Below, piece by piece: positions 37,231 through 50,629 of a stretch of 64,000 nucleotides of DNA. The notes beneath the pieces are model-generated. The model was not told where the DNA came from, did not search any database, and saw only the letters and a list, made by a program, of their open reading frames with translations. The stretch is from Echinococcus granulosus. Taxonomy: Eukaryota; Platyhelminthes; Cestoda; Cyclophyllidea; Taeniidae. Location of the stretch: assembly GCF_000524195.1 (NCBI RefSeq), contig NW_020170395.1, positions 1,000,814 to 1,064,813 on the forward strand, written 5' to 3'. A program made the position numbers and the translations under genes. Every line of letters starts with the position of its first letter. The first letter of the stretch is position 1.

Positions 37231-40200
37231 TCAGAGCCACCACTCTCGGCTCGTTCGAGCCTCGGGAAGATCTGCAGTGGGAGCGGCCAGGGCTTCATCT
37301 ACGGTGCTCACATTGTCCGCCACTTGCTTGGCTTCCATTGTCCGGTAGTTGCCCTTCTTCAGAGTGAACTTCCGGCAGCATACGATGAGGAGGGCCAGTA
37401 TGCAAAAAGCCAACAGGCTTCCCACAACTAAAAAGGGAAAAGAAGGACAAGGTTTTGGGATTAATAAGGATTCTGATGAGCATGTACAAATTCACCAAAG
37501 TCCTATTTTAAAATGAATTAAATTTGTACAACTGGGATATTTGTGGGTAAAGAGAACCATTTGTAAATCTCTCTTCCTGTAAACGCTAATATTTTTAGCT
37601 TTAGGGTTCTGACAAAAATGAACATGGATAGCTCATCCGTTTATAAGGCAAGTTTTGCCATAAGCAGTAGTTAAAAAAAACTACCTATTGTTAAACAATA
37701 ATTTACTTTTGTCTCTAAGCTTCTCTCCACTTCTGTGGTCAAATTCAAAGGGAAGTTTTGCACGTTTTATGAAGGAAAAAAAATATTTAACCAATCAGCA
37801 GCAAAGTAAACAGTTATGAACCATTTAAAGGTTGTTCTCTATTCTATTAAATAGTTGTTAGTCGCTATCAAGAGCGATGGAAATGGGTTATTCAAAATAC
37901 TATTCATTGACAGAAGACATGATAAGTCTACTTACTTCCAAAAATCATGCGCTGTCGAGTAAGATCCTCAATCGTGCCAACGAGTGTTAAGTTGGGAGGG
38001 AACGGAATGGGCGGGCGAACTTCAACCGGCTCGGGAACTGGCAATATCTCCTCAAAACCACACTTATTTTCCGTCACTGCTCCTACAAATTATGCACGCA
38101 CTTAGTTATTCTATTCAACCCTGCAGTTATTCAAGTGGCAAATCATGAACTTGCCTGGGGGCTCCACGTACGTATTAGGATTCTTTGGATCCTCAAAGAT
38201 CATGCGAAGAGGGAAAAGATTATTCCACTGAGCCCCATACATGCAGCCGTCAAAACCACTACTTTGAAGCATTGAATCGTTCCTGCCGAGAAAGAGGAAT
38301 CTAGGCTTGTCCAGTCTCGTGTCCGCTGTCTCTGATAGAATGGGTCTAAAGTCCTTTACGATTTCCGGATAGTCGTCGACCTATAAACAAGCGGAACTGT
38401 TTCCGTATTTTTTACTCATTCTTTTAAAAGTAGCAATTCGTGATGAAACTCGTTACCTGAAGATGCCACACCTGGCCAATGTGCGTCCGCCAGGCCTTAA
38501 CTGTGTGGTGCTGACCACTAGATAAGTCGACAATGTAGTCGGTGGTCACCTCGAAGCGACCGAAGCCCACATCAAACTCGATGGTAATTCCACCGTTATT
38601 GTTCACCCGCACGATGATGTAATTCGTCTCGCCTTCGCCTAACATCTGCATGAGAATCCCTCTCTTAGACTTCGACTTGAAACCCACCGTTATGTACTCC
38701 TCCAATGTGCCAAAACTATCACCCATGCTGGACAAGTCAATTTTCACCATTGGACCATTGCTGAAAGTGCCACCAACCTCTAAATTAGAGGAAATATTTG
38801 CTTTTAAAGCACATAAATCACCCATTAAGGTATTAATGCACATGATACCCTATTTACTTCTTTATGCTACTGCTTTGCGTCAAAAAAGGTAATAAAAATT
38901 GGTTGATTTGTAACTCCTAGCAAAAATGATTTGTGTCTCCTGGAGACCTATGCTAAATGGTGAATTTGTACTTGATAGACTTCGGTTAAAGCTTTCACAA
39001 CTATGTAATGCTATAATTATTGGTTAGAGGTGTTTCTAATTAAAAAAAAAAATTTAAGCTAAATAAAGACCACGTTTGATGAAAGGAGTAAAACAAGCAG
39101 ATTGGTTGTAATGCGATTACGTGGAGTTGGTTTATCCACGAGCTAATTCAATTGCTCAAACCGGGTTTCGTTGAATGCACTGATGTTGATGGCATCTTCT
39201 TGCACCACGGTCGAAGCTCTGACATCGTTTGGTCAGCAGCATCGACGTGGTATTTGACGTTAAAGCAGCTTCGACAACGACAATAAACAACTCAACTCAC
39301 TTTGTACTATTGCATGTTAAGGTTCCCAAAAAACCTCATTTTCCTTAAAAGAGTTTTCAAAGGTTTTTTTAAAAACACCCCAAAGTTATCGTGACGATTG
39401 TAAGGAGGAAATGGGATTCGAAGCATAAAATAAGACCGGTTTTATTCTAAAAACTCTTTACACCTGTCAATCTTCAAAAAGTAAACCACTTTTATAAATT
39501 AAAACCTATCAATTAGTTTAGACCTCCTTGTAAAATTAGTCTGAAATTTTCCTTCATTGTCTGGGAATCAAATCCCAATCAAGAAGTGATTTGAAGCTTT
39601 TAAAATCCACTTCTCAAATAACTCATATCTGTGTAACTGATAGCATTTGCGCCCGATATTGAAGGAAAACGTCAACAGTAAAATGTACGATAATGCTAAC
39701 AATGCTTCACTATTACCATAGGTGAGAGTGTAGCTGGGTAAAAACAAGCTGTTCCCAACATTATCGACGGCTAATGTGTCTTAAAGTCTGGAGATGTAAA
39801 ATTAAGTTCTGATAACTGACAAGGCCCCAAACAGGGATCTGCTGTGACTCTCATGGTTGCACCACTGACCTCGACCACAGATGAATCCGCGAAAAGGCGT
39901 GAGTCCACACTCGCAGTAGTAGTGGGAGTAGAATTCATTGCACACTCCGCGATTGAGGCAAGGCTTCGTGTCACACTTCGGTTGGCAACCAGGTCGCACT
40001 CCGTAAGTCGTCTCTCCCCTCTCGACGATCCCACGAATATCCTGAATCACTCCGTTCACCAGGAGGTTCGATATGCACCCGACGTACCCATCAGTGAAGG
40101 CCTGAATCATTTCAACTATTTAGTTGCTGATTAGTTGCTACTTAATGCTGATTCAGTAGACACGACACTGTTACCTGTGTGGTCCCAACGAAGAGTGGTT

Positions 40201-43200
40201 GGTCAAAGTTGAACATGAGGAAAGAGCGCTCATGCGGCTCAACGAGCACTTTGGCGGGATTTGTGTCGACAATGAGTCGTGACTCCTTCCGATTGCGCTC
40301 TAATCGGACTACATGCCATTGGTTGTTGTTGAGCCAATAAGCTGTAGTTACTTCGAGAACTTGCAGGCCATTGCCAACGTTGAAGGCAAAGCGGAAAGCA
40401 ATTCCGCCTATGTGATTAAAAACAAAGGCCATTACATTGCCATAAACTAACGTATAATCATTTTGATTTATATTCTTTCACAAGAAAATCCCATTTTAAC
40501 ATAATCACCTTGTCTATACTTCATCAATAATGATGCTAACTAGAAAAAACAGCAGTTGGTTTGCCTGAATGCTTATCGTACCACCCTAGTAAAATACCAT
40601 TGTTAATTCCCACTGTTCCTTACTTTTTGGCACATAATCCACTACATTGTTTTTAGGTGAAGGAATAAAGAAAATAGATGAAAAAGAAAGGGAGCTTACT
40701 CCTGATCCGCAGCTCAAAAAAGTGACCGGACTTTCTGCCTACATTTTGCATTAGCACGGCGTCCTTAATGGTTGTTTTAAAGAGGAAGCTCATGTCAAAC
40801 TCATACTCGGCGAAGATAGATGGCAGTTCGAGGTTAGCGTCTAATTTAACGAATGTAACGGTGTTGTCAAAGAAGCGGTCTCCGTTGCAACGCATATCAT
40901 TGATGCTGTACTCCGCTCGCTTCTGATCCGCCAGAGTGCCAGTGTCACCAAAGCGCACCTCCCAGACGGGCAAATCCTCCTGTAACATCAAGAAATAAAC
41001 CAGGCGCGTTTGCTTTCAAGACAACGCATGCCTAGACGAGTACTTGTCGCTGTACAATTATCTCGTGTTACAATCCTCCAGACGCAAGAGATGTGATGTA
41101 ATGAATGTGATGGAATATTGTTCGACATAAATCAGTAAACAGTATTACTGGTTTAATGTCGATTTAACTATTGTGAAGCGGAGGGGGTTGCATGATAAGT
41201 ACAGGTATATGCCACAGTTTAAGGAATCGACAGCTACTGTAAAAATTTAAATGGTTTTATCATTAACACAAAGCAAAAATGCTGCTATGATGGAGTAGTT
41301 GAGCCATTAGGACATTCAGCAGTGACGTGGTATCTGTTTAATTGCATATTCAACCACGCTGAACTTCTCATTCTCCACAGATTGCACTTCCGCTTGGGTG
41401 TATGGTCCTCATGGTATGCCTTTATCCTCCAAGTCCATTTGTACGTTAATCGGCACTGCTGATAATCAGTAGGCTTTATAACTGCTTCAGAAAAGGCTCG
41501 GAGTACCTCGATTATAAAGTCTATACGTTGATTATTCTATCTAAACATAAAAGAAGATCCTTAAAATGACATAGCTGTAAATTTTGTGCACTTTCACGGA
41601 TATAATAAGAAATCCCCATAGTCACTACAAAATGAACTTCGTTGGGTCCCAAGACATAAGACGTCAGGAAGAACCAACTTACACGTTCAACTGGGACGAA
41701 GTTTAAAGGCGCCGACTAAAGAAAGGGCAATCAGCAGTAAATTTTCCTCTTAATGACTGCTTTGAAAAGACGGATCTTTCTTGGTCCTGATAGGATAAAG
41801 GATTTATCAAGAGTCTTTTTTGACATCAAATATGCTCATCTCACAAATTGAGTAATGCGAAAAACAGCGATGAAAAACGCTTCAAGAAATAAAAAAAGAT
41901 TTTTTAGAAAAAGCTTGAACTCCAAGTGTTGCGAAAATGAAGATGTTCTTGTATGTAAAATTGATAAAAAGGCCACTCCTTCTAACCTTTTCCAACACTG
42001 TCTTGCTCAAAAATGGTGTTAGAGGCAAGTAGAGGGGAGTGAGAAGCTAATACATGGAATAGAAGAGTATGGAAGTCATCACAAAAAAATATGACAGCAG
42101 CTTTCATGTAAAAAGAACATCTTCTCGCTAAAAGAAATATATGAAAATTATTGATGAGACAATAATTCTAACGACAAAATAATGAAGCGAAAATATTTTC
42201 CACCTCTAGAATTACCACTAAATACATAAAAACATGAAAGGAAGATTATGGAATAACTAATTACCAGCCGTACAGGGAGGAGAAGTGGTAGCAAATGAAG
42301 AAAGAATGAAAAGTTGTCCAACCACTTTTGGAGCTACTAAGTACCCTCACCAATATAGGAGGAAGGTTTGGCCATCAGCACCCTAAAAGGGCGTAGTAGC
42401 AAGAGGGAGGAAGGAGAAAGGAAGAAGGGGAAAAAAGAATCCGATTAAAGTAATAAATATAGGGAACAGTGGTGTTGCGAAGAGGGATGGATGAATTAAT
42501 ACCGAGAAGAAGAACTGATAGGGAACAAAATGTCATGCCATTAAATGGCTTTCTATCAAGAAAATAAAGCTACACCTTTGAGTTCTCACAGAAAAGGAGT
42601 AGCAAGAGGAATGTGCGAAGGAATGCACAGGGGAAGACAAAAAGGAGGAGCTAGAGGATTATAAATTCAAGGCTGATTACAATGCTAAACTAATGAAGAA
42701 AGGAAAGCTCCAACTTTATGAATGTTATTAGGGGGAAGGAAGGAGGAGATGAAGGGACAACAGGAGAAGGACAGTAACGAAAGAGAATAAATGAGGCAAC
42801 ATCACCTAATAAGTCACTTCAACCCGAAACCTAGGAAGAAAGGAAGCTGAAACTAAGAACTTGCATAATAGTCGAAAGTAAGGAGAGGAGGAAAGGAAGA
42901 ACGGAAGATAGGACATACTTTGAAGGTGAGAAGCCCAGTGTCGACAAGAGGCGGGGCGTCGGAGCCGTTGCCGTCGCAGTTGCAGGTGAGAGAGTTGCCG
43001 GTGCAGGTGCCGTGTACTCCACAGTCACACATCTTCAGCCCTGGTACACCGCCGCCCCAGTAGTACCGCGGACGACCTGTCCTACTCACCCACCAGCCCC
43101 ATGTCAATTCCGTCCCGTCCCCAAAGCCTGAGCAAAAAAAAATGCACAATCATCCTCCGCTCTCATAGACCACCTCAAACTGTGTGCATTCAGCATCTTG

Positions 43201-46200
43201 GCCTCTGGCTTATTCGTTATACTAGTTTACATCGTAAATTAGAGCAGTAAATCTAACTTTAAATTGCGCAACTTTTAGGTTAAACTTCATCTCAGTCCCT
43301 TAGTTTTATAGAAAACGCTATGTGTTTTCGAAGAGTGCTAGCATAAGTGACCCAAATACTATTTTTCTATTTATTCAAGATTATTTTCATACTTTCTTTC
43401 AAAGCTAGGCCTCCTTATGCAGGAAAGCTCCCCGGTCTTCATCAAACAAAGCACAGATCGGACAAACCAGCCTTACCCTGTGGTTTCGCCAGGAGTTTAG
43501 CATTCCAGCACCTATATGCAACAGACTGTTCACAGTAGACAGCTCGACGTGTTAGCTCTGATAGAACAGCCCTTGAAGCTCTCCCATAGTTTAGCGTTCT
43601 GCTGTACGACCCAGGATTCTGAAATCCATCCACTGATATGAATTCCACATCCGTATGTTCAATGCGTGTTTCCGGACTCCCTCTATCTACAAAACACGCA
43701 AGGTACTACTTCTTCCTGAAGTGTAATCAGGAGATCAAGAAAGTGAACTTTACCAGTGAAGTCACATAGCACGGTGATTGGATCTAGGACACCAGAACCA
43801 TCTAAATCAATTATGACACGCAGCTGCGGCGCCACCTGACCGTAGAACAAGCCAACTTCCGAGCAGGAGGTGAAGTATTCGCTCTGATGGCATACGGCAC
43901 CCGAGTATCCAGTGTTAGTGCAGTCACAGAAGAATGTCTCACCATTCTGCGTGCAGGGGGCCTCGTGCTTACATGGATTTGGGCTGCAGCGATCGGTGAT
44001 GAGGCAACTTCCGTTTACAATTTCGTTGGAGCGACTCTCGGGGTCAAGTTTGGACCAGACCACCTCCTGCGCGTTCACACTGATCTGTCGCATACAGCCC
44101 TGGAAGCTGAACCGTTGTGGACGGCCGCCGCCAATGTAGAAAATCTTTTCGAAGTGAAGCTGGGGGCACAAGTTTAGACTAGTTCCCATATCTTGCTCCA
44201 TGCAACTATGTTGCAAAATACTACTAATTAGTAGGATTAGTGTCTATTAATATTCAATAGTTATTACGTACTTACAGTGAAATGAATAAATGGTGTCAAA
44301 AACCCATCCAATATTTCTAAATGATACTTTGTTAAAAACGTGATAATTCATGTAAAACATCTTTTCAGTTAGTACGTCTCTTTTAATCGCTATTTTAAAT
44401 TCTATGCTAAATCAACACTACATTTTTACCTCTACTTTCACTTCCTCACTACGAACCACGTACGACAGGTGATGCATTCAACCCATTTTATTTGGCTTAC
44501 CGGTTCCAAAAACGTCTGCTGTGTAGTATATTCACGTCCATCAACCACAGTGCGAACCGAGGTCTGGCTCATCTCGAAGTACACCGAGTGCCACAGTCCA
44601 TCAGCAAATGTTCCGTTGAGCGCTGCCAAATCCTCGTTGGGCATTGTGTAGCGGATCGGATTCACCCCTGGCAGAATTATCTCCACCATTAGATGACCGT
44701 ATACATCTTCCATCTCGAACTGCAAGGAACATCAATCCAATACAGCACACATGCCAGTTTACTGCATATCTTTATTCATCTGACTATACAAATATGACTA
44801 TACCTACCGAGATAAAGTTCTTATCATTGTCCACGGTATGATAGAATAGTACTCCACCTTTGTTGAAGGTGCGAAAGCTCATTGAAAAGGTCACCTTGCT
44901 GGTTTCCCCACTTCGTTCGACCTTAATAAAAACCAGAGACTGCTCAATTCGAGGAAACGTGATAACTGTGGGGTCTGCAGTTGGTGGTAGGCAGTCCTGC
45001 AACAACACACCATTGCCACCAATTGCAAATCCACTAATGTTGAGCTGCTGAGTAGTGGTTGGGGGTCCCCACCAGAGCAAGGGGTCCCTCGGTGGGTAAC
45101 CGAGAGCGTCCAACCAATCCACCTTCGACCAGATATCCTCTGTCATGATGAGCCCCGGTTTCGAACGCAAGGTGTCACGGATAACCTGCACCCCATTGAA
45201 ATTGAACTCCTCAATGCAGCCGGCAAAGTTCTCCGTCACGGTGACACTGCGCTTGTTGGAGAAACTAGGCACACCGCCGATATACACCTGCATTACTAAG
45301 ACATCTATATTTGTTTTATGCTAACCTTTCTGTTCATATCCATATGCATGAAGATGGAAGATAGGTTACGCCAGATCGAAATACCATCCACAGAAATGTT
45401 GAGGTTTTTTCCCGTTCTAATGATAGAGACGTCATGCCATTGCTCATCGTCTAGTAGACTCCCTGCTACTACGACGTTTCCCATCCTTTCTGTTGTCCAA
45501 GGATAGGTCCCAAGACCCATGGAAACCTGGAGACGACCTCTAAAGAAATAAATTTGATGCAATTATTTACGGCGGATAGACAGTTTTTCCTACCGGAATA
45601 GTTCAACTGCAAAGTAGTCATTCTGACTGTCGTCACCGTAGAATATTAGACCATTGACTTTGGGCGTTCGAAAGCGAAATCTTAACAGATCGACTGCAGT
45701 TTGCGTTTCCCTTCCTGGTTGATCAAGAAGCATCTCAATCCAGGTTTGTCCATCAAAACGAACGGTAAATGGATCTAATAATAAAGATTTGAGTGGAATA
45801 TATCGTGAGTGACTTTACGTTCAGTCGACAAGGTAAACTGCCATTTTGACTTTTAACCTCTAAAAAAACCACTGCACCTAAGTTTCATAATCCAACAAAA
45901 TCTGCTTAATGTTTAGCGACTGCCGGTCCCTACGAATGACTAAAAAATAACGACTAGGGGCATTTGTAACTTAGTTTGGTTTTTACTTCGTTCACTGCAA
46001 GAATTGTAAGCATGTAAAATCGGGAAAGAACTAAATGTGTGCCAACAGGATGCAAATCAAACTGGGGAGCTATAAAACATCTAATATGGGGTGTTGCTAC
46101 TCACGATATTCGCATCCAAAAAGCTCCATACGAAGGGCTATGAGTCCATTCCAGCGCTGGGGATTGAGTCTTACGTATCTAGCCACAATAGGTTGGGAAA

Positions 46201-46718
46201 AATTCACCAATTTCACTGTATTGTCATCTGTGTTTCCATCAAACAACTATTTTTTTCTAATTAGTTAATAATACTCACCTGTGGTTCCCCAAGGGAATCT
46301 TTAACGACTGCCCACTGTACAGGTACATCCATGTCCGAGTAAAAAATATAGTAGTCCTGGACCCATTCCCTTGCACCTTGACGTCCTTGAGTCGCTACCG
46401 ACGTTACGATTGTCCTTTTGCGAAGATCAATTTGAATCCACTGCTTGTCGTTGTTGTTTCTTGCTACCCATGCACCTGCACCCTCTTAACATAGGTCCGG
46501 GTTTGTTTTGAATAACGTGAAACTTACGGGCAGCGGGATCGTAAAAAAAGGCTAAAAACATCAAGTATTACAATATTTACCCTCGGATATATGTAGTCGA
46601 CCGTAATAAGGCATAGTCTGCAAAGAAAACCAGGAGGACGCAGTAATTTGCTCGTTCAAAATGCCGATATAGCGGTTAGTCATGCCAAGTGGTACGACTG
46701 GGTAAAATATACACTCCT
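37231..46718 (-). CDS. CNTNAP: Contactin-associated protein / neurexin-IV-like adhesion receptor, 18 exons
   Basis: Exons 5' to 3': 46718-46581, 46551-46528, 46484-46279, 46246-46105, 45774-45594, 45539-45326, 45287-44808, 44719-44501, 44159-43754, 43686-43477, 43127-42919, 40979-40700, 40407-40175, 40101-39870, 38779-38457, 38380-38155, 38082-37936, 37427-37231. Phases agree throughout (4,067 nt). Domains in order: discoidin/F5-8C (PLGMTNRYIG to ARYVRLNPQRWNG), two LamG, EGF (DRCSPNPCKHEAPC), fibrinogen-like region (DLDGSGVLDP, then YYWGGGVPGLKMCDCG), LamG, EGF (CDTKPCLNRGVC), LamG, a transmembrane helix (SLLAFCILALLIVCC) and a 45-aa tail with KKGNYRTMEAK, the counterpart of the 4.1-binding RHKGTYHTNEAK of vertebrate CNTNAP2. 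The stop follows SREWWL. In insects and vertebrates these proteins build septate or paranodal junctions and act at synapses with contactin. Orthology within the family cannot be settled here. Confidence 0.93.
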
Positions 46719-49700
46719 CTAAAGCTTTATAATTAAAACAGAGTGCCTCGTACGCAGTTTTACAAAGGCAAAGAGGTGAAATAAAATAGGAAAAGTGGTA
46801 AAAATTGGCATGCGTGCAAGGACAACGAGGATATTCAAATGCAGCGGTGACAACATCCTTTCGATCTATTTGTCTGCTTAAACAAGAACCTTATGTCCTA
46901 AATACAGAGTAAAATACGGTGAGCACATTTTTGCGACTTTTAGATGATAAAAACATTAGTTTCAAAGGTGACTGTTTTTTGCTAATAATGCATTTATATG
47001 TAATTACCAGTAATGCTTGCTGTTTCGTTAAGTCATTTTACCAAGAAACAATTAAAAATTATTTGTTTTGATTTAGTTTGACTTTCTTTGTTTAAACAAA
47101 CATATGTCCAACACTTTCAAATACTTTGCGTGTTTGGCCACAAAATGTGAAGTCATTGTTTCCGAGATCTATCACTGACTTCTTATTCTAATTCCTTAAG
47201 TGACACGAATACACTAGTGTAGTGCCCGAAGATTTTCCTGAAGAACATGTATTTGACATTTTTATGAGCCCAATTTTATCATCAATTTTAGCTATGATTA
47301 ACGCAAGTCTTTCTTGACGTTCTAACAAACCATATCAGCATGGACGATTTTTTTGTTAAGGCGCAGAGAGGTTGCGAGTCTATGGGCATGGCCGCAGAGC
47401 TAAAGTATAGCAGTATTGCAATACAGTGGCGGTTCATCCCTCGGTATTGGTGGGGCGCCACTTTTGAACTTTTGAATTTGCCTTCTTTTGCCTCGCTGGG
47501 TGGGCTGGCCTTCGGGCCATGCCATTAGCCCACACATCTCTGAGCTAAAAATATACATTCTACCCGAGTATTGTGTCGTCTTTCGTCTTCAGAGAAGTCT
47601 CGGGATGCTACAATATAGACTGAAAAGGCCACGGTTTAACGAAAGTAAACAAAATAATTCAAGCCCACATCTAACTTGCTCCATTTAGGTATTTGTAAAG
47701 TTCTCGTTTAATTTGTCTAGCTTTTCCAAACCTTAGAGTTCCGATGGAAATTTTGTCAAACCCTCTGTTGCCAAGTTTGTCGCTTTTATTTTTCAATTTC
47801 CTGTCCGATTCGAAGTCACATCTGAACAACTAAGAATTATTGAGTACCCCGATTCCTGAACAAATTTACCACGGTCCGGCAGTTGGATGGAAAGGAGCTC
47901 TTAGGAGGCTCACACCTCTTTACTTATTAGGGAATTTAGGTCTCCACGTCAATGCACCTCAGTGTATATTTCAAATATTCTAACCAGTATATTTGTTTGC
48001 CGTGTTTTGGACTGATGATGGACTCCTTGTCACTCTTACACGTTCTTATTTTTTTTTCTTTAAAACGTTCTTTTATTTCAAAGGGTTTGTCCAAACAACC
48101 GTAGTTGTGCATATTACCGATAGAATAGCAGCCATAAGTCGATTACAAACATTTTCAAATTTAACCAAGATAACCAAGGTCGTCTTAATTTTCGGTACAT
48201 GTGGCTCAAATTTAGTGGTCTTTGCTTTCTAGCAGAAGCTGTACATGGTGTCCTTGACTGGCATGCGTGTAAATGGCAGTGTTTTTCCCTATCAGGCTTT
48301 GAATTAAACTTGAGAATTTCATCCCCTTGTTCATACACACAATAAAATTCTCGAATTCGCTGTATAATTTAACATTTTTCATTGAAACCTAGATAAAAAG
48401 TACTTTTAGTTTCGCGAAGACTATAAATGAACAGATCATACCGTTTCAATGTTACGCACCGTTGGCATCTCCAACCTTTCAGCTCTTCCTTTAGAACCAC
48501 TTTTTATAAAATGTTAGAAAAATATTTTCACAAGCGGTAGATAATTTCGTCGTTGTGCTGCTTCCTAGCCTCATTGAGAAATAAAGACCTTAAAGGTCAT
48601 TCTTTCTCTAATTCTCTTAAGAATGGCAGGCATGCTTTTAAATGGTTAAGCAAAAGCATAGCTTTATTGCAATATACCAAATAGACCCGTTATCCTCCCT
48701 TTCAATCAAGAAGGGATTTAGCAATGTTACTCCATACCTTTTTTTTCGTTATTACTTTCACTCATCCCATCTTTTGTTTCAATGCAACTCACTGTCTCCT
48801 CTTGGTTATGAGCAAAAAGGAATAAGCTCATCCAACCACGCTCCTTCCCCCTCCTCGGGAAAGAAAACTAACTCTGGGTGGTGGATGGGTCTGGCTTCTT
48901 TGACAAGTGTTTTACTGGAATCAATCAACACAAACGCGCGCACACATGCGTACCCCATTAGTCTCCTCTTAATTGGTTGCCTTAAGTCTGTGCGTTATCG
49001 CCAGCCGATCTCTCCCGGTGAGTGAGTAGCAGGAGAAGGAGGAGGAATCACAGAAGACAGAATGTATGTCACCTTGACTGAGGGGGATGCTAATATGTCC
49101 TTCCATCGCACTTTGGCTCTGTCAGAGAGGCTAAAGCTTGGTGATGGCAATTTGGAGGTGGCTGTTAGATCGCGGAGTGTTGTGTCGCACAGCCAGCTGG
49201 GGTGAGGAGATAGACGCCAGATAAGGCTGAGTGGTACGAAAAGGTAAGGGTGGTGCGGATGAGAGAGGGTGCTTCTTGGACAAGCAAAAAAATTTGGTTA
49301 ATGGACTAAAGTAACCTTCCCACTTTCTTTCTCATGCCTACACAACTACGTAAATAAATTTTGTGGGAAGGAAATTATTGCGAATAAATGTGCTTACCCA
49401 AGATAGACGCTTTGCTTTTAATTGAACGGCTTTTATTCAAGAAAAGCACTTACCATTTGATCATCCGCGGAGGTTGCAATTGACTTTGGGCTTGATTACA
49501 ATTACTGATTTTAAAATTGCCTTCAAATTATCACACTTAAATTGGTACGTTCCCAATCGTTGAATTACCTATTTGAACAATTTAACTCGAATTCCGCTGA
49601 TGAAACGGTTTTGGCAAGGAATCGACCTCTCCGTTAACTGCACCTAGGCCGATGTAACTATTTTGGAAAGTGGAAAGCCTCGTAGGCTAAACTGGTATAG

Positions 49701-50366
49701 AATGTCCGTGAAACCAAGACACTCAGACTGTTTTAGGTATTAAAGAACATGCTTTACGAATTGACTGTGCTTTACGCTAAAGAATATTGCATTAATAATT
49801 TAGTTTATTGGGTGGCTGCACTGTCTGTTTGTAACTCTTCAAACTTGCAGACTCTTATAGTGACTTGATGTCATTAGACCGTTTGATGGATTTTCAGCCA
49901 TTAATAGTAGTCTGCACACAATATTAAATGAAGTACCCGGTATTTGTCAAGCCATTCATTGAGGAGCTTAAGCAATTTCTTAAAGGTGTCTCAAATATAT
50001 TCCCGAGTTTGGAGGATGTAGATTGACGGAAGGCTCGTAACTTTACAAGTCTGGTAAGTTGTAAGATTTTGTGACTAGCCTTATTAGACGGCACAAAAGG
50101 AAATCAAGACCAGCGACTTGAAGGAGGGTAACCGGTGTAGAAGGTGCAAAACGAGAACTAGATGTCTGCAAAAAACACTATACGAAGGAAGCAAACACAT
50201 GCATCATAAAGTACATTACATTGAAAATATTATAATAAAATTTAAACTATAAGTACCCTATAGCCATTCTTCTTACTTTGAAATCACAGTAGTACTATTT
50301 GGACCATATTTTTGCCCCCTCCCCATGCATCCGTCCAGGCGTAAATGCATTAGTAAACTTTCTTAC
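46719..50366. other. Probable first large intron of the CNTNAP-like gene
   Basis: If the 50.4-50.6 kb exons are right, this 3.65-kb stretch is intron. It holds the R1 copy at 47.4-47.6 kb. No other exon is supported; the plus-strand ORFs at 47993-48232 and 48642-49025 match nothing I recognise. Confidence 0.45.
47395..47620 (+). repeat. Dispersed repeat R1, copy 3
   Basis: Best match to copy 1: cggttcatccctcg, ggggcgccacttttg, gcctcgctgggtgggctggc, cgggccatgc, cccgagtattgtgtc and ctttcgtcttcag in the same order and spacing. An R1b-like core may sit just before it (47372-47392). Confidence 0.8.
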
Positions 50367-50629
50367 GTTCAAGTGATTTCAGTGCGATCTGTGATGGAAC
50401 CACTTCAGGCACTGCGTTTATGTAGCCATAGCAACAGGCAGAAGTGGACAAGACAACGTTCAGTGGCTTTATGGCACTTTGACGAGCATTGATCATCTTA
50501 AAGGTAAGCTGGGAAATAAAAATCTCCAGTATCCTCAATGGTAGCCACTAATGCATCGCAAGGGGAGAGGGACAAGAAGGACAACTGGTCACTTACGCAA
50601 TTTTGTATAAGCAAGCTGTGGGTGGCCAT
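50367..50629 (-). CDS. CNTNAP: Probable 5' coding exons of the CNTNAP-like gene
   Basis: Two minus-strand segments have strong splice sites and the correct phase to join the F5/8C exon at 46718. The first runs from ATG at 50629 to a donor TGC|gtaagt at 50597. The second runs from acceptor tatttcccag at 50508 to donor GAAC|gtaaga at 50367 and ends in phase 1, as required. Joined to the rest they give 4,242 nt, about 1,413 aa. The encoded N-terminus is only weakly signal-peptide-like: a modest hydrophobic stretch (LNVVLSTSACCYGYINA) preceded by basic residues about 25-30 aa from the first Met. A different, more distal first exon is possible. Confidence 0.4.

Noticed and set aside
43887..44177. 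Plus-strand ORFs in the EGF/LamG exon
   Set aside because: Antisense of the clearly homologous CNTNAP exon 43754-44159.
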